Numbered from the stretch's first letter, positions 51,037 through 60,332 are shown. The stretch: DNA of 64,000 nt from Streptomyces sp. Ag109_O5-10 (GCF_900105755.1 NZ_FNTQ01000001.1:3038001-3102000), one strand, 5' to 3'. The notes: generated from the sequence alone by a model not told the origin. Numbers and translations: made by a program.

Positions 51037-51759
51037 GTGCCAGCCCGTCGTCCCGCCCGTACCGCCCTGACCGCGGCCGCCGTCGCCCTGCTGGCGGTGA
51101 CCGCGGCCGGCTGCGGCGACTCCGGCGGACTGCGCGGGGCCGGGGCGACACCGACCGCGGTCAGCCCCGCGAAGCTCTGGCCCGACCTGCGGCCCGCGTC
51201 CAGCCCGGCCTGGCCCTACGACGAGGGCAGCACGAAGACCGTGAAGGGGATCACGGTGCCCGGCGACGACATCCGCCGGGTGGACCCGGTGGCCGTCGTC
51301 CGGGCGGAGATCGCCGCGGACCCGGCGGACTACGGCGCCAAGGGGGCGTACCACGGGACCGCGGAGCGGATGAAGGAGTGCACGGCGGGCGGCGCCGGGG
51401 CGCGCTGTCCGCTGCTGAAGTCGTACTACAGGGATCTCACCGGGGACGGGCGGGACGAGCTGACGCTCGGCTTCCGGCTGTATCCGACCAACCAGACCGC
51501 GGTGCGCGTGTACACCGTCGAGAACCACCAGCTCCAGCAGGTCCTCGACGACGACGACGCGATCACCGGCGTCGAGCTGGCCGGGCGGACGGTGATCGTA
51601 CGGTCACCGGCCGGGATCAGCGGGTACGAGTACCGGACGACCTGGGTGTGGGACCCGGAGCGGAAGGCGATGGTGTTCTCCCGGGACGAGTTCCAGCGCA
51701 CCGGCAAGCGGCACCACACCCGCCGGCCGATGCCGTCCGCCTCGGCGGGCGCGCGGTGA
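51037..51759 (+). CDS. Lipoprotein coupled to histidine kinase
   Basis: A 240-residue secreted lipoprotein: a basic N-terminus, hydrophobic stretch ALTAAAVALLAVTAAGCGDS with lipobox Cys near 26, then a soluble domain including YYRDLTGDGRDELTLGFRLY and VENHQLQQVLDDDDAITGVE. The stop overlaps the kinase start as GTGA. It may be a sensor accessory like CseA of the CseABC system; that comparison is by arrangement, not by sequence identity. Confidence 0.8.
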   Translation: MPARRPARTALTAAAVALLAVTAAGCGDSGGLRGAGATPTAVSPAKLWPDLRPASSPAWPYDEGSTKTVKGITVPGDDIRRVDPVAVVRAEIAADPADYGAKGAYHGTAERMKECTAGGAGARCPLLKSYYRDLTGDGRDELTLGFRLYPTNQTAVRVYTVENHQLQQVLDDDDAITGVELAGRTVIVRSPAGISGYEYRTTWVWDPERKAMVFSRDEFQRTGKRHHTRRPMPSASAGAR

Positions 51760-52985
51760 GGCTCCCGCGCTGGGCCGGCACGCTGGCGGCGAAGTCGGCC
51801 GCGTTCATCACGGTGATGTGCTGTGCGCTGGCCGCGCTGCTCAGCGTCCTGGTGCACGTGTCGGTCACCGACCAGACCGTCACCCAGGCCCGCGACCAGG
51901 CCCTTGACCGGCTCACGGAGGCGACGGGCGCGTACGAGGCGGGGGACGCGCTGCCGCGGGGCGCCCGCCTCGACCCGCGGGGGCTGCCCGCGCAGCTGCG
52001 GGCGCTGGCGCTGTCCGGGGACCGCGGCACGATGGTCGCCCGGGACGACGGACGCCCCACCATGTGGGCGGCGGGCCCGGCCGATCAGCACCGGGCGCTG
52101 GCGGTGGCCGTCGACTACTCCCAGCAGGCCCGCACCATCGCCGGCCTGGACAGCTCCATCCTCTGGTCGTCGGCGCTGGCCATCGGGGCGACGCTGCTGG
52201 TCGGCGCGTTCGCGGTGACCCGGGTGACCCGGCGGCTGCACGGCACCGCGCAGGTGGCCCGGCGGATCAGCGCCGGGGACCTGGACGCCCGTGTGCACGA
52301 CCCCCGTACCAGGGACCCGAGCCGCCCGCAGGACGAGGTGGCCGCGGTCGCCGCCGCGCTGGACGGCATGGCCGCGTCGCTGCAGGGCAAGCTGCTGAGC
52401 GAGCAGCGGTTCACGGCCGACGTGGCGCACGAGCTGCGGACGCCGCTGACGGGGCTGCACGCGGCGGCGGAACTGCTGCCGCCGGGGCGGCCGACGGAAC
52501 TGGTACGGGACCGGGTGGCGGCGCTGCGCACGCTCACCGAGGACCTCCTTGAGATCTCCCGCCTCGACGCGGGGCGGGAGCGGCTGGAGACCGACGCCGA
52601 GGCGCTGGGCGCGCTGGCCGAGCGGGTGGTGCGGGCGTCCGGGACGGAGACCGAGGTGAAGGTCGTGCGGGACGTGTGGGTGGAGACCGACCGGCGGCGG
52701 CTGGAGCGCGTGCTGGGGAACCTCGTCGCCAACGCGCACCGGCACGGGCGGGGGCCCGTGGTGCTGACGGTGGAGGGCAACGAGGTCACCGTGCGGGATC
52801 ACGGCGACGGCTATCCCGAGTACCTGGTGGCCCACGGCCCGCAGCGGTTCCGGACGGAGGGCGGGGCGAAGGGCCACGGGCTGGGGCTGACGATCGCGGT
52901 GGGGCAGGCGGAGGTGTTGGGGGCGCGGTTGTGTTTCGCGAACGCGATCGACGGCGGGGCGTTGGCGACGTTGACGCTGCCGTAG
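51756..52985 (+). CDS. Sensor histidine kinase without adjacent response regulator
   Basis: A 409-residue membrane kinase: helix about 8-30, an external loop of about 95 residues, a second helix about 128-152, HAMP about 153-210, the H-box VAHELRTPLTG with His near 225, the N-box NLVANAHRHG near 328 and a G-box GHGLGLT near 375. No response regulator gene lies within the neighbouring genes, which is unusual because such kinases are normally paired. The lipoprotein encoded just upstream is probably its partner in the envelope. Confidence 0.9.
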   Translation: MRLPRWAGTLAAKSAAFITVMCCALAALLSVLVHVSVTDQTVTQARDQALDRLTEATGAYEAGDALPRGARLDPRGLPAQLRALALSGDRGTMVARDDGRPTMWAAGPADQHRALAVAVDYSQQARTIAGLDSSILWSSALAIGATLLVGAFAVTRVTRRLHGTAQVARRISAGDLDARVHDPRTRDPSRPQDEVAAVAAALDGMAASLQGKLLSEQRFTADVAHELRTPLTGLHAAAELLPPGRPTELVRDRVAALRTLTEDLLEISRLDAGRERLETDAEALGALAERVVRASGTETEVKVVRDVWVETDRRRLERVLGNLVANAHRHGRGPVVLTVEGNEVTVRDHGDGYPEYLVAHGPQRFRTEGGAKGHGLGLTIAVGQAEVLGARLCFANAIDGGALATLTLP

Positions 52986-53026
52986 GGGGGCGGCGGTGGG
53001 TTGCGCGGCGCGGGTGCGCAGGGGTC

Positions 53027-53215
53027 GCTCGCGCAGTTCCCCGCGCCCCTGAAAGCAGGGCGCCGCAGTGTGCCCCTTCAGGGGCGCTGGGGGTCCCTCC
53101 GGCCGAAGGCTGGGGGAGGAACTGCGTGGCAAGCGCCCACCGGCCGGCACACGGACCACTCCCCTCGGCCCCCCTTCGGCTCACCGCAGAAGGCGCCTCC
53201 CGCGCACCCCTCCTA
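53027..53215. repeat. Streptomyces dispersed palindromic repeat
   Basis: It contains GCTCGCGCAGTTCCCCGCGC and CCCCTTCAGGGGCGC hairpins, then GGGGGTCCCTCCGGCCGAAG. The same GCGCAGTTCCCCGCGCCCC motif, in inverted arrangement, occurs at 59776-59850. Such units recur in intergenic regions of Streptomyces genomes. Confidence 0.65.
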
Positions 53216-53261
53216 GCGTGGCCCATAGTCAGGTCCGCACCGATCGCCCGCCGGAGGCCCC

Positions 53262-53498
53262 ATGCTCCCCCGCCGCACCCTCATAGCCGTCACCGCCGCC
53301 CTCGTCGTCCTCTGCGGCGCCGCCCCCGCCCGCGCCGACGACGGGTGGGGCAGCAGCGATCCGGTGGCCGGCCGGGGCGACGACCCCTACGACGACGGCC
53401 GCCTCGACGGCGTCGGCAACACCGGCGGCACCGGCGGGACGACGGGCAACGACGACTTCGACTTCCTCGGCCCCGGCGGCCCGGACGCCCCCGGGTGA
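53262..53498 (+). CDS. Small secreted Gly/Asp-rich protein
   Basis: A 78-residue protein with a clear signal peptide (LIAVTAALVVLCGAAPARAD, cleavage likely near 25) and a mature part rich in Gly, Asp and Thr (DPYDDGRLDGVGNTGGTGGT). No cysteine in the mature part. Function unknown; it precedes rodA by 71 bp. Confidence 0.6.
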   Translation: MLPRRTLIAVTAALVVLCGAAPARADDGWGSSDPVAGRGDDPYDDGRLDGVGNTGGTGGTTGNDDFDFLGPGGPDAPG

Positions 53499-53569
53499 CC
53501 CCGGCCGTACGCCACGCTGGCACCGACCGACAGAACACTCGACTCGCACTATTTGGGTAAGTTCCGGAC

Positions 53570-54931
53570 ATGACCAAGGCCGGAACCACCCTGGCGGCGA
53601 CCGCGACCCCCACCTCCGCCGTACGCCTCCCCCGGCGCCGTGGCATCGAACTCTCCCTGATCGTGCTGGCCGTCCTGCTCTGCGTGTACGGCTACTGCGA
53701 GGTCGGCCTGGCGAAGACCGGCACCGTCCCGCCGGGTGCCGCCGGTTACGGCGCCGGCCTCGGGGTCCTCGCGCTCGTCGCCCATCTCGCCGTACGCTTC
53801 CGCGCCCCGTACGCCGACCCGCTGCCGCTGCCGATCGCCGTGCTGCTCAACGGGCTCGGCCTGGTCCTGATCTACCGGCTGGACCTGCAGACCCCCGGCG
53901 ACCACGCGGCCCCCGCCCAGCTCGTCTGGTCCACCCTGGGCGTCGGTCTGTTCATCATGGTCGTGCTGGTGCTCCGCGACCACCGGGTGCTCCAGCGCTA
54001 CGCGTACGTCTGCGTCGCCGCCGCGCTCGTCCTGCTGCTCCTGCCGATCCTCTTCCCGGCCGTCAACGGGGCCCGGATCTGGATCAGGGTCGCCGGATTC
54101 TCCATCCAGCCCAGCGAGTTCGCGAAGGTGCTGCTCGCGGTGTTCTTCGCCGCGTACCTGGCGGCCAACCGCGGCGCCCTCGCGTACGCCGGCCGCCGGC
54201 TGTGGTTCATGCAGTTCCCGACCGGCCGGGTGCTGGGCCCGATCGTCACCATCTGGCTGGTGAGCGTCGGCGTCCTGATCCTGGAACGTGACCTCGGCAC
54301 CTCGCTGCTCTTCTTCGGCCTGTTCGTCGTCATGCTGTACGTCGCGACCGGGCGCACCGGCTGGATCGCCGTCGGCCTGCTGCTCGCCGTGTTCGGCGCG
54401 ATGGCCGTCGGCCGGCTGGAACCGCACGTGCACGGCCGTATCGAGGACTGGCTGCACCCGTTCGCCTCGATCGACGCGGGCCACGGGCCGAACCAACTCG
54501 CCCAGTCGCTCTTCGCGTTCGCGGCCGGCGGGGTGCTCGGCACCGGCCTCGGCCTCGGCCACTCCATCCTCATCGGCTTCGCCGCCAAGTCGGACTTCAT
54601 CCTGGCCACGGCAGGCGAGGAACTCGGTCTCGCCGGGCTGTCGGCGATCTTCCTCCTCTACGGTCTACTGGTCGAGCGCGGCTACCGGGCCGGGCTCGCC
54701 CTGCGCGACCCCTTCGGCCGGCTCCTCGCGGTCGGGCTCGCCTCGATCGTCGCGCTCCAGGTGTTCGTGATCGCGGGCGGCGTGACCGGGCTGATCCCGC
54801 TGACCGGCATGGCGATGCCGTTCCTCGCGCAGGGCGGCTCCTCGGTCGTCACCAACTGGGCGATCGTGGCCCTGCTGATCCGGGTGAGCGACTCGGCCCG
54901 CCGCCACTACGACGGACAGGTGGCCCCATGA
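53570..54931 (+). CDS. FtsW/RodA/SpoVE-type peptidoglycan glycosyltransferase
   Basis: A 453-residue SEDS protein with about ten membrane helices. Family marks include NGARIWIRVAGFSIQPSEFA near 165-185, the conserved loop IEDWLHPFASIDAGHGPNQL near 290, FAFAAGGVLGTGLGLGHSIL and a final GMAMPFLAQGGSSVVTNWAI. It polymerises lipid II together with a class B PBP. The ATGA overlap with the next gene shows tight pairing with its PBP. Confidence 0.93.
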   Translation: MTKAGTTLAATATPTSAVRLPRRRGIELSLIVLAVLLCVYGYCEVGLAKTGTVPPGAAGYGAGLGVLALVAHLAVRFRAPYADPLPLPIAVLLNGLGLVLIYRLDLQTPGDHAAPAQLVWSTLGVGLFIMVVLVLRDHRVLQRYAYVCVAAALVLLLLPILFPAVNGARIWIRVAGFSIQPSEFAKVLLAVFFAAYLAANRGALAYAGRRLWFMQFPTGRVLGPIVTIWLVSVGVLILERDLGTSLLFFGLFVVMLYVATGRTGWIAVGLLLAVFGAMAVGRLEPHVHGRIEDWLHPFASIDAGHGPNQLAQSLFAFAAGGVLGTGLGLGHSILIGFAAKSDFILATAGEELGLAGLSAIFLLYGLLVERGYRAGLALRDPFGRLLAVGLASIVALQVFVIAGGVTGLIPLTGMAMPFLAQGGSSVVTNWAIVALLIRVSDSARRHYDGQVAP

Positions 54932-56418
54932 GCACCGGGGACGGCCGCCGGCGGTCCGGCACGGCCCGGTACGTCCGGCGGGCCCGCGCCCTGTGCGCCC
55001 TGCTGCTGTTCGCCCTCCTCGTCAACGCCGCCCGCGTCCAGGTCGTCCTGGCCCGGCAGTACGACGACAACCCCGCCAACCGCCGCAACTCGATCGCCCG
55101 TTACGGCCTGCCCCGCGGCGACATCCTGGTCGGCGGCGCGCCGGTCACCGGCTCCCGGGACAGCGGGGAGCAGCTGCGCTACGAGCGCACCTACCCGCAG
55201 GGCCCGTTGTACGCCCCGGTCACCGGCTTCGCCTCCCAGCTGTACGGCACCACCTTCCTGGAGCACGCCGAGGACGGGGTGCTCTCCGGGACCGACCCGC
55301 TGCTGTCGCCGCTCCCGCTGTGGAACGACACCGGCCGGGCGGTGAACCCGGGCGGGAACGTCGTCACCACCCTGAACCGGTACGCCCAGGAGGCCGCCTT
55401 CCGGGGGCTCGGCTCGCGCAAGGGCGCGGTCGCCGCGATCGAACCGGCGACCGGCCGGATCCTCGCCCTGGTCTCCACCCCGTCGTACGACCCCTCCGAG
55501 CTGTCCGGCAACGGCGAGGCGGTGACCTCGGCCTGGGCGCGGCTGAACGACGACCCGGAGAAGCCGATGCTGAACCGGGCGGTACGGCAGACATACCCGC
55601 CGGGCTCGACCTTCAAGGTGGTGACCGCGGCCGCCGCCCTGGACGCGGGCGTGGTCACCGACCTGGACGCGCCGACCGACTCCCCCGACCCCTACCGGCT
55701 GCCGGGCACCACGACCCGGCTGACCAACGAGGGTGACGGCTGCGCGGACGCCTCGCTGCGGGCGGCCTTCGAGTGGTCCTGCAACACGGTCTTCGCCAAG
55801 CTGGGCGTGGACGTGGGGGCGGCGCAGATGACGGCGACGGCACAGGCGTTCGGCTTCAACGACACCCGGCTGCGGATCCCGTTCACCGCCGCGACGAGCA
55901 CCTTCGACACGAGCGTGGACAAGGCACAGCTGGCCCTGTCGTCGATCGGGCAGTACAACACCCGGGCCACACCGCTGCAGATGGCGATGGTCGCGGCGGC
56001 GGTGGCGAACGGAGGGCTGGCGCGGTCGCCGTACCTGGTGGAGCGGATCGTGCGGCGGACCGGCGAGACGGTCGGCACGGGCGGCGCGGGGCCGGTGCGG
56101 CAGGTGATGAGCGCCGCGACGGCCGCGCGCATGAAGGAACTCATGGTCGACGTGGTCGAGGAGGGCACCGGCACGAACGCGGCGATCCGCGGTGCCACGG
56201 TCGGCGGCAAGACCGGCACCGCGCAGCACGGCGTCGGCAACTCCGGGGTGCCGTACGCCTGGTTCGTGTCCTGGGCGCGGGCGGACAACGACCTGGAGCC
56301 GAAGGTCGCGGTGGCGGTGGTGGTCGAGGACGCGGCGGCCGACCGCGGGGAGATCAGCGGCGGCGGGGACGCGGCGCCGATCGCCCGGTCGGTGATGCGG
56401 GCGGTGCTCGGGTTCTGA
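54928..56418 (+). CDS. Class B penicillin-binding protein (transpeptidase)
   Basis: A 496-residue protein with one N-terminal membrane helix (ALCALLLFALLVNAARVQVV) and a transpeptidase domain with all three motifs: SxxK in PGSTFKVV near 228, SxN as SCN near 284, and KTG in GGKTGTAQ near 428. It cross-links the glycan made by the SEDS protein encoded just upstream. The pair resembles PbpA/RodA units of actinobacterial elongation or sporulation. Confidence 0.93.
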   Translation: MSTGDGRRRSGTARYVRRARALCALLLFALLVNAARVQVVLARQYDDNPANRRNSIARYGLPRGDILVGGAPVTGSRDSGEQLRYERTYPQGPLYAPVTGFASQLYGTTFLEHAEDGVLSGTDPLLSPLPLWNDTGRAVNPGGNVVTTLNRYAQEAAFRGLGSRKGAVAAIEPATGRILALVSTPSYDPSELSGNGEAVTSAWARLNDDPEKPMLNRAVRQTYPPGSTFKVVTAAAALDAGVVTDLDAPTDSPDPYRLPGTTTRLTNEGDGCADASLRAAFEWSCNTVFAKLGVDVGAAQMTATAQAFGFNDTRLRIPFTAATSTFDTSVDKAQLALSSIGQYNTRATPLQMAMVAAAVANGGLARSPYLVERIVRRTGETVGTGGAGPVRQVMSAATAARMKELMVDVVEEGTGTNAAIRGATVGGKTGTAQHGVGNSGVPYAWFVSWARADNDLEPKVAVAVVVEDAAADRGEISGGGDAAPIARSVMRAVLGF

Positions 56419-56426
56419 GACACAGA

Positions 56427-56466
56427 GTCAGCAAGTCGTGCGCGGGGGATTGACCGTCTTGCTGAC
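56427..56466. promoter_or_regulatory. Inverted repeat upstream of AurF-like gene
   Basis: GTCAGCAAG (56427-56435) and CTTGCTGAC (56458-56466), perfect arms separated by 22 bp. It lies 57 bp before the diiron gene start and just after pbp stops. It could be an operator for the TetR protein encoded at 59045-59698, or part of a terminator. Confidence 0.5.
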
Positions 56467-56522
56467 ACGCGGTCTCATAAGGGTGGACATGACGTACCCC
56501 CGGGTAACGAGGTGAGGGAGCC

Positions 56523-57461
56523 ATGACGACCCTGACGGAAGCCGACGCGGTCGACGGACTGCGGGACGCGCTCGGCCTGCTCAAGGACCGCGAACAGGTG
56601 GCCGAACGGCTGCTGGTCTCCTCCGCGAAGCACTCCTTCGACCCGGACAAGGAGCTGGACTGGGACGCGCCCTTCGAGGAGGGCAAGTGGTTCTGGCCAC
56701 CGGAGCTGGTGTCGCTGTACGGCACGCCGATGTGGCAGCGCATGAGCGAGGAGCAGCGGATCCTGCTCTCCCAGCACGAGGCCGCCGCGCTCGCCTCGCT
56801 GGGCATCTGGTTCGAGCTGATCCTGATGCAGCTGCTGGTCCGGCACATCTACGACAAGGCGGCGACGACCGCGCACGTGCGCTACGCGCTGACCGAGATC
56901 GAGGACGAGTGCCGGCACTCGAAGATGTTCGCGCGGCTGATCGCGCGCGGTGACGCGCCCTGGTACCCGGTGAGCCGGGCCCACCAGAACCTGGGCCGCC
57001 TCTTCAAGACGATCTCCACGACACCGGGATCCTTCACCGCCACCCTGCTCGGCGAGGAGGTCCTCGACTGGATGCAGCGGCTGACCTTCCCGGACGAGCG
57101 GGTCCAGCCGCTGGTGCGCGGGGTCACCCGGATCCACGTGGTCGAGGAGGCCCGGCACGTGCGGTACGCCCGCGAGGAGCTGCGCCGGCAGATGGTGACG
57201 GCGCCACGGTGGTCGCAGGAGTTCACGCGGGTCACCTCCGGTGAGTTCGCGCGGGTGTTCTCCGTCGCGTTCGTCAATCCGGAGGTGTACACGAACGTGG
57301 GGCTCGACCGGCGGGAGGCGGTGGCGCAGGTGCGGGCGAGCGGGCATCGGCGGGAGGTCATGCAGACGGGCGCGAAGCGGCTGACCGACTTCCTGGACGA
57401 CATCGGGGTGCTCCGGGGGGCCGGGCGGCGGCTGTGGAAGAGCTCGGGGCTGCTGGCCTGA
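56523..57461 (+). CDS. AurF-like diiron oxygenase
   Basis: A 312-residue helical protein, ATG after GAGGGAG. The diiron ligand helices are visible: LLSQHEAAAL near 82, EIEDECRHSKMF near 125, LLGEEVLDWM near 178 and HVVEEARHVRYAREEL near 205. The family includes the N-oxygenase AurF. The substrate here is unknown and the gene is not in an obvious biosynthetic cluster, so it may act in fatty acid or aromatic metabolism. Confidence 0.85.
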   Translation: MTTLTEADAVDGLRDALGLLKDREQVAERLLVSSAKHSFDPDKELDWDAPFEEGKWFWPPELVSLYGTPMWQRMSEEQRILLSQHEAAALASLGIWFELILMQLLVRHIYDKAATTAHVRYALTEIEDECRHSKMFARLIARGDAPWYPVSRAHQNLGRLFKTISTTPGSFTATLLGEEVLDWMQRLTFPDERVQPLVRGVTRIHVVEEARHVRYAREELRRQMVTAPRWSQEFTRVTSGEFARVFSVAFVNPEVYTNVGLDRREAVAQVRASGHRREVMQTGAKRLTDFLDDIGVLRGAGRRLWKSSGLLA

Positions 57462-57468
57462 GGCCCCA

Positions 57469-58584
57469 TTACAAGGTCCCGAAGACCTCGTCCGAGCCCT
57501 CTGTCGCCGTCTTCGGGATCGCCGGGGGCGTGTAGCGGGGCAGGGAGGCGGCCGTCGGGTCCGGGCGGACCGCGCCCAGGATCGGGTTCGCCGCGATCGG
57601 GGAGACCTTGATCTTCGCCCCGGGGCGGGGGGCCTGGACGACCTTGCCGTCGCCCAGGTAGAGGGCGACGTGGGTGGCCTCGGGGAAGTAGACGACCAGG
57701 TCACCGGGGCGCAGGTGGTTCAGGGGGACGTGGGGCAGGTGGGCCCACTGTTCCTGGCTGGTGCGCGGGATGGGGGTGCCGGCGTGGCCCCAGGCCTGCG
57801 AGGTCAGGCCCGAGCAGTCGTACGACACCGGGCCCGCCGCGCCCCACTGGTACGGCTTGCCCAGCTGCCGCACCGCGTAGCGCACCGCCCGGTCCCCTGC
57901 CGGGGACGGGGGCGTCGTGGTGCTGCTCAGGGCACCGGACGTGGTGAGTTTCCGCTGGGCGTCCGCCGTCTTCGCCTTCTCCAGGTCGGCGATCGCGGTG
58001 AGCTGGTCGGCGGTGAGGGACACCAGCATGCGCTCCACGTCGGAGAGGCGGGTGCGTACCTCGTCGCGCTGCTTCCGCTGCTTCTCGGCGAGGGCGAGCC
58101 GGGTGTCGAGCGCCGCGCGGGCCCGGCGGGCCAGGTCGGCCTGGTTGCGCTCCTCGTCGGTCAGGCGGCCCACCGTCTTCGCCCGCTCGCGGGCCAGCTC
58201 GCCGATGACATGGCCCTCGTCGAGCGCGTGCTGCGGGTCACGGGCGAGCAGCAGCCGCAGGTACGGGGAGAGCGAGCCGGCGTTCTGGTACTGCTGCCGG
58301 GCCAGCCGGCCCGCCTCGGTGCGGCTGGCGTGCAGGGAGCGCCGGGCGATGGCCAGCTCGTCGTCCAGGCGGGTCACCTCGGCACGCTGCCGCTGCAGCC
58401 GTTCCGCCGTCGCGTTGTAGGTCTCGGTGGCCTGTTCGGCCTGCTGGTACGCCTGCTGGAGATCCGTCAGCAGCTCGGCGACCGATTGCACGGGGGCGGG
58501 TGCGGCGAACGCGGGCGACGGAGCGAGGACGGCCTGGGCCGCCACCGCGGCCGTGCAGGCCAGACGCAGGAACCTTCCTGACAC
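57469..58584 (-). CDS. NlpC/P60 peptidoglycan endopeptidase
   Basis: A 371-residue secreted hydrolase, GTG after GGAGGTGAT. The signal peptide ends near APSPAFAA (27). A long coiled coil spans about 35-215 (LLTDLQQAYQQAEQATETYN ...). The NlpC/P60 domain spans about 230-340, with Cys in YDCSGLTSQAW near 257, His in THVALYLGDG near 307 and a following polar residue. It cleaves wall stem peptides, probably autoinhibited by the coiled coil. Confidence 0.92.
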   Translation of the reverse strand: MSGRFLRLACTAAVAAQAVLAPSPAFAAPAPVQSVAELLTDLQQAYQQAEQATETYNATAERLQRQRAEVTRLDDELAIARRSLHASRTEAGRLARQQYQNAGSLSPYLRLLLARDPQHALDEGHVIGELARERAKTVGRLTDEERNQADLARRARAALDTRLALAEKQRKQRDEVRTRLSDVERMLVSLTADQLTAIADLEKAKTADAQRKLTTSGALSSTTTPPSPAGDRAVRYAVRQLGKPYQWGAAGPVSYDCSGLTSQAWGHAGTPIPRTSQEQWAHLPHVPLNHLRPGDLVVYFPEATHVALYLGDGKVVQAPRPGAKIKVSPIAANPILGAVRPDPTAASLPRYTPPAIPKTATEGSDEVFGTL

Positions 58585-58698
58585 GTCATCACCTCCGATG
58601 CGGGACGGTCTCTCCGTTCCGCATCGCGATGATCACGTGATTATCAGATGTGTTTGCGTGGTCCGCGCGGCACGTGTGCGCCGTCCGGCGCAGCCATG

Positions 58699-59052
58699 TC
58701 ACCCGTCGGTGTCCTCGGGCCTCCCCGCCGGGTCCTGCTTCGACCACGGCCACTTCAACCCGCCGCCGGCCCCCTTGCCCGTCGGGTCGTACGTGTACTT
58801 CCAGCCCTGGGACAGACCGAGCCTCCCCCACGCTCGGCTCCGCTCGCGCGGGGGGACCCCCACGCTCTGCCCGCGGGGCACGCGGCGGTAGACCAGGACG
58901 GTGGGCGGGCCGCCCGCCGGGTCCGGGACCGGGATGCGGTACGTCTTCGGCGGGTGGCCGGTCATACCCAGCAGGACGGGCAGCACGCGTCCGTCCATGG
59001 GGCCGCCCTCGAAGGGGGTGTCCTGACTCTTCACGGGACCAGTTTCAGCCAT
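58699..59052 (-). CDS. Hypothetical protein with a repeat-derived insertion
   Basis: A 117-residue protein starting MAETGPVKSQDTPFEGGPMD. It has VLLGMTGHPPKTYRIPVPDP and a basic tail (YDPTGKGAGGGLKWPWSKQD). The segment around residues 75-90 (VPPRERSRAWGRLGLSQ) is encoded by a GC-rich palindromic repeat of the type often found between Streptomyces genes (near 58825-58860), read through in frame. Its start overlaps the TetR gene stop by 8 bp. No known domain. Confidence 0.65.
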   Translation of the reverse strand: MAETGPVKSQDTPFEGGPMDGRVLPVLLGMTGHPPKTYRIPVPDPAGGPPTVLVYRRVPRGQSVGVPPRERSRAWGRLGLSQGWKYTYDPTGKGAGGGLKWPWSKQDPAGRPEDTDG

Positions 59053-59698
59053 CCGCCGCGAGGGCGTCGACGAGGGCCGCGGTCTGCGGGTCACGGCGCG
59101 CGGTCACGCTGAGCACGGCCACGAACTGGTCCACCAGCCAGTCCCGCAACTCGTCGAGCGGCGGCTGCTTGTCCTCGTCGAGCCAGATGAGCGAGGCCGC
59201 CTCGACGGCGGTGATCCACATCCGGACGGTCATCCGCAGCCGTGGGCCCGGCGTGGCGACGCCCAGGTGGCTGAGAATGTGCTGCGCGGCGGCCCGGCGT
59301 ACGCCGTCCACGATCGCCGTGGTCCGCGAGGTCTCCACCACGCTGCCGCCCTGCAGCAGGGCGCTGAAGCCGGCGTCGTGCTGGTCGACGAAGGCGAGGT
59401 AGCGGTCGAGGGCGCGGGCGAGCCGGGGCAGGAGGGGGCCCTCACGGGGCTCGTCGAAGCAGTGTTCGAGTTCCTCGGCGGCCGACCTGAGGGCGGCCTC
59501 GTAGAGCTGCTGCTTGCCGCCCGGGAAGTAGCGGTACACGAGGGGACGCGAGACCCCGGCCGCCTCCGCCACGTCGTCGAGCGACACCTCCTCCGGCGCG
59601 CGGTGCGCGAAGAGGGAGAGGGCCGCGTCGAGGAGCTGGCTGCGCCGCTCCTCGACGGAGAGCCTGCGGTAGGCGGGGGTGGCGGCCTGCGGGGTCAT
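59045..59698 (-). CDS. TetR-family transcriptional regulator
   Basis: A 217-residue regulator: HTH at about 20-65 (EEVSLDDVAEAAGVSRPLVY then RYFPGGKQQLYEAAL) and a helical ligand domain with DQHDAGFSALLQGGSVVETS. It is co-transcribed with the 58.7 kb gene. Possible targets are itself, that gene, or the diiron/NlpC genes to its left. The ATG at 59698 is preferred to a longer Arg/Pro-rich frame. Confidence 0.9.
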   Translation of the reverse strand: MTPQAATPAYRRLSVEERRSQLLDAALSLFAHRAPEEVSLDDVAEAAGVSRPLVYRYFPGGKQQLYEAALRSAAEELEHCFDEPREGPLLPRLARALDRYLAFVDQHDAGFSALLQGGSVVETSRTTAIVDGVRRAAAQHILSHLGVATPGPRLRMTVRMWITAVEAASLIWLDEDKQPPLDELRDWLVDQFVAVLSVTARRDPQTAALVDALAADG

Positions 59699-59775
59699 GC
59701 GATCAGCGTATGCGGTGGGACGGGGACGCCGCGACGGGCACCGACCCGGCGCGGGTGCGCGCCGTCGTGGCTGGT

Positions 59776-59850
59776 CGCGCACTTCCCCGCGCCCCTTCGG
59801 GGGCGCACTGCGGCGCCCCTTCCTTCAGCGGCGCGGGGAACTGCGCGAGC
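59776..59850. repeat. Dispersed Streptomyces palindromic repeat, inverted arms
   Basis: CGCGCACTTCCCCGCGCCCC (59776-59795) faces GGCGCGGGGAACTGCGCGAG (59830-59849), an inverted repeat around CTTCGGGGGCGC. It shares its arm sequence with 53027-53050. Confidence 0.65.
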
Positions 59851-59981
59851 GATCCCCACGCACCCGCTTCCGGGAGAGAACGAGCTGATGGCCGCGCACG
59901 GTGGTGGGTTGATACGAGTCCTCGTGCGGTGCTCGTCGGGACAAGGCATCATCGCTGGTGGTCGCCGGTAGGGCTTGCACA

Positions 59982-60332
59982 TCAACGGCCGAATCTGACT
60001 CGCTGCTTTTCATCCGAGACGGCGAATCCCTGCTGTCGGCACACTTCGAGTACGTCCTGGATCCGGCCTGTCAAGAAATAGAAGTAGCGCGTGTCTTCGG
60101 TACGGAATCCCACACCGGAATTACCGAACATCCCACGGCAGGGGAACACTTCGGCAATCTCCTGGGCTGCGCACTCCAGCGGCCTGATTCCGAACAACTT
60201 CGCGAGGGGCCCAAGGGCTCGTACACGCAGGTGAAGCCTACCGTCCTCTATCGTGAGAACACCCAGCGGCCACGTTGCGTTCAGCCGCCAACCCAACGCG
60301 TTCGGAATGTTTGCGCCACCGATGAATCGCAT
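59982..60332 (-). CDS. Conserved hypothetical protein
   Basis: A 116-residue protein starting MRFIGGANIPNALGWRLNAT. It contains LTIEDGRLHLRVRALGPLAK, FPCRGMFGNSGVGFRTEDTR and YFYFLTGRIQDVLEVCRQQG, a mixed beta pattern like a PH/GRAM-type fold. No signal or membrane helix. Function unknown. Confidence 0.6.
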   Translation of the reverse strand: MRFIGGANIPNALGWRLNATWPLGVLTIEDGRLHLRVRALGPLAKLFGIRPLECAAQEIAEVFPCRGMFGNSGVGFRTEDTRYFYFLTGRIQDVLEVCRQQGFAVSDEKQRVRFGR

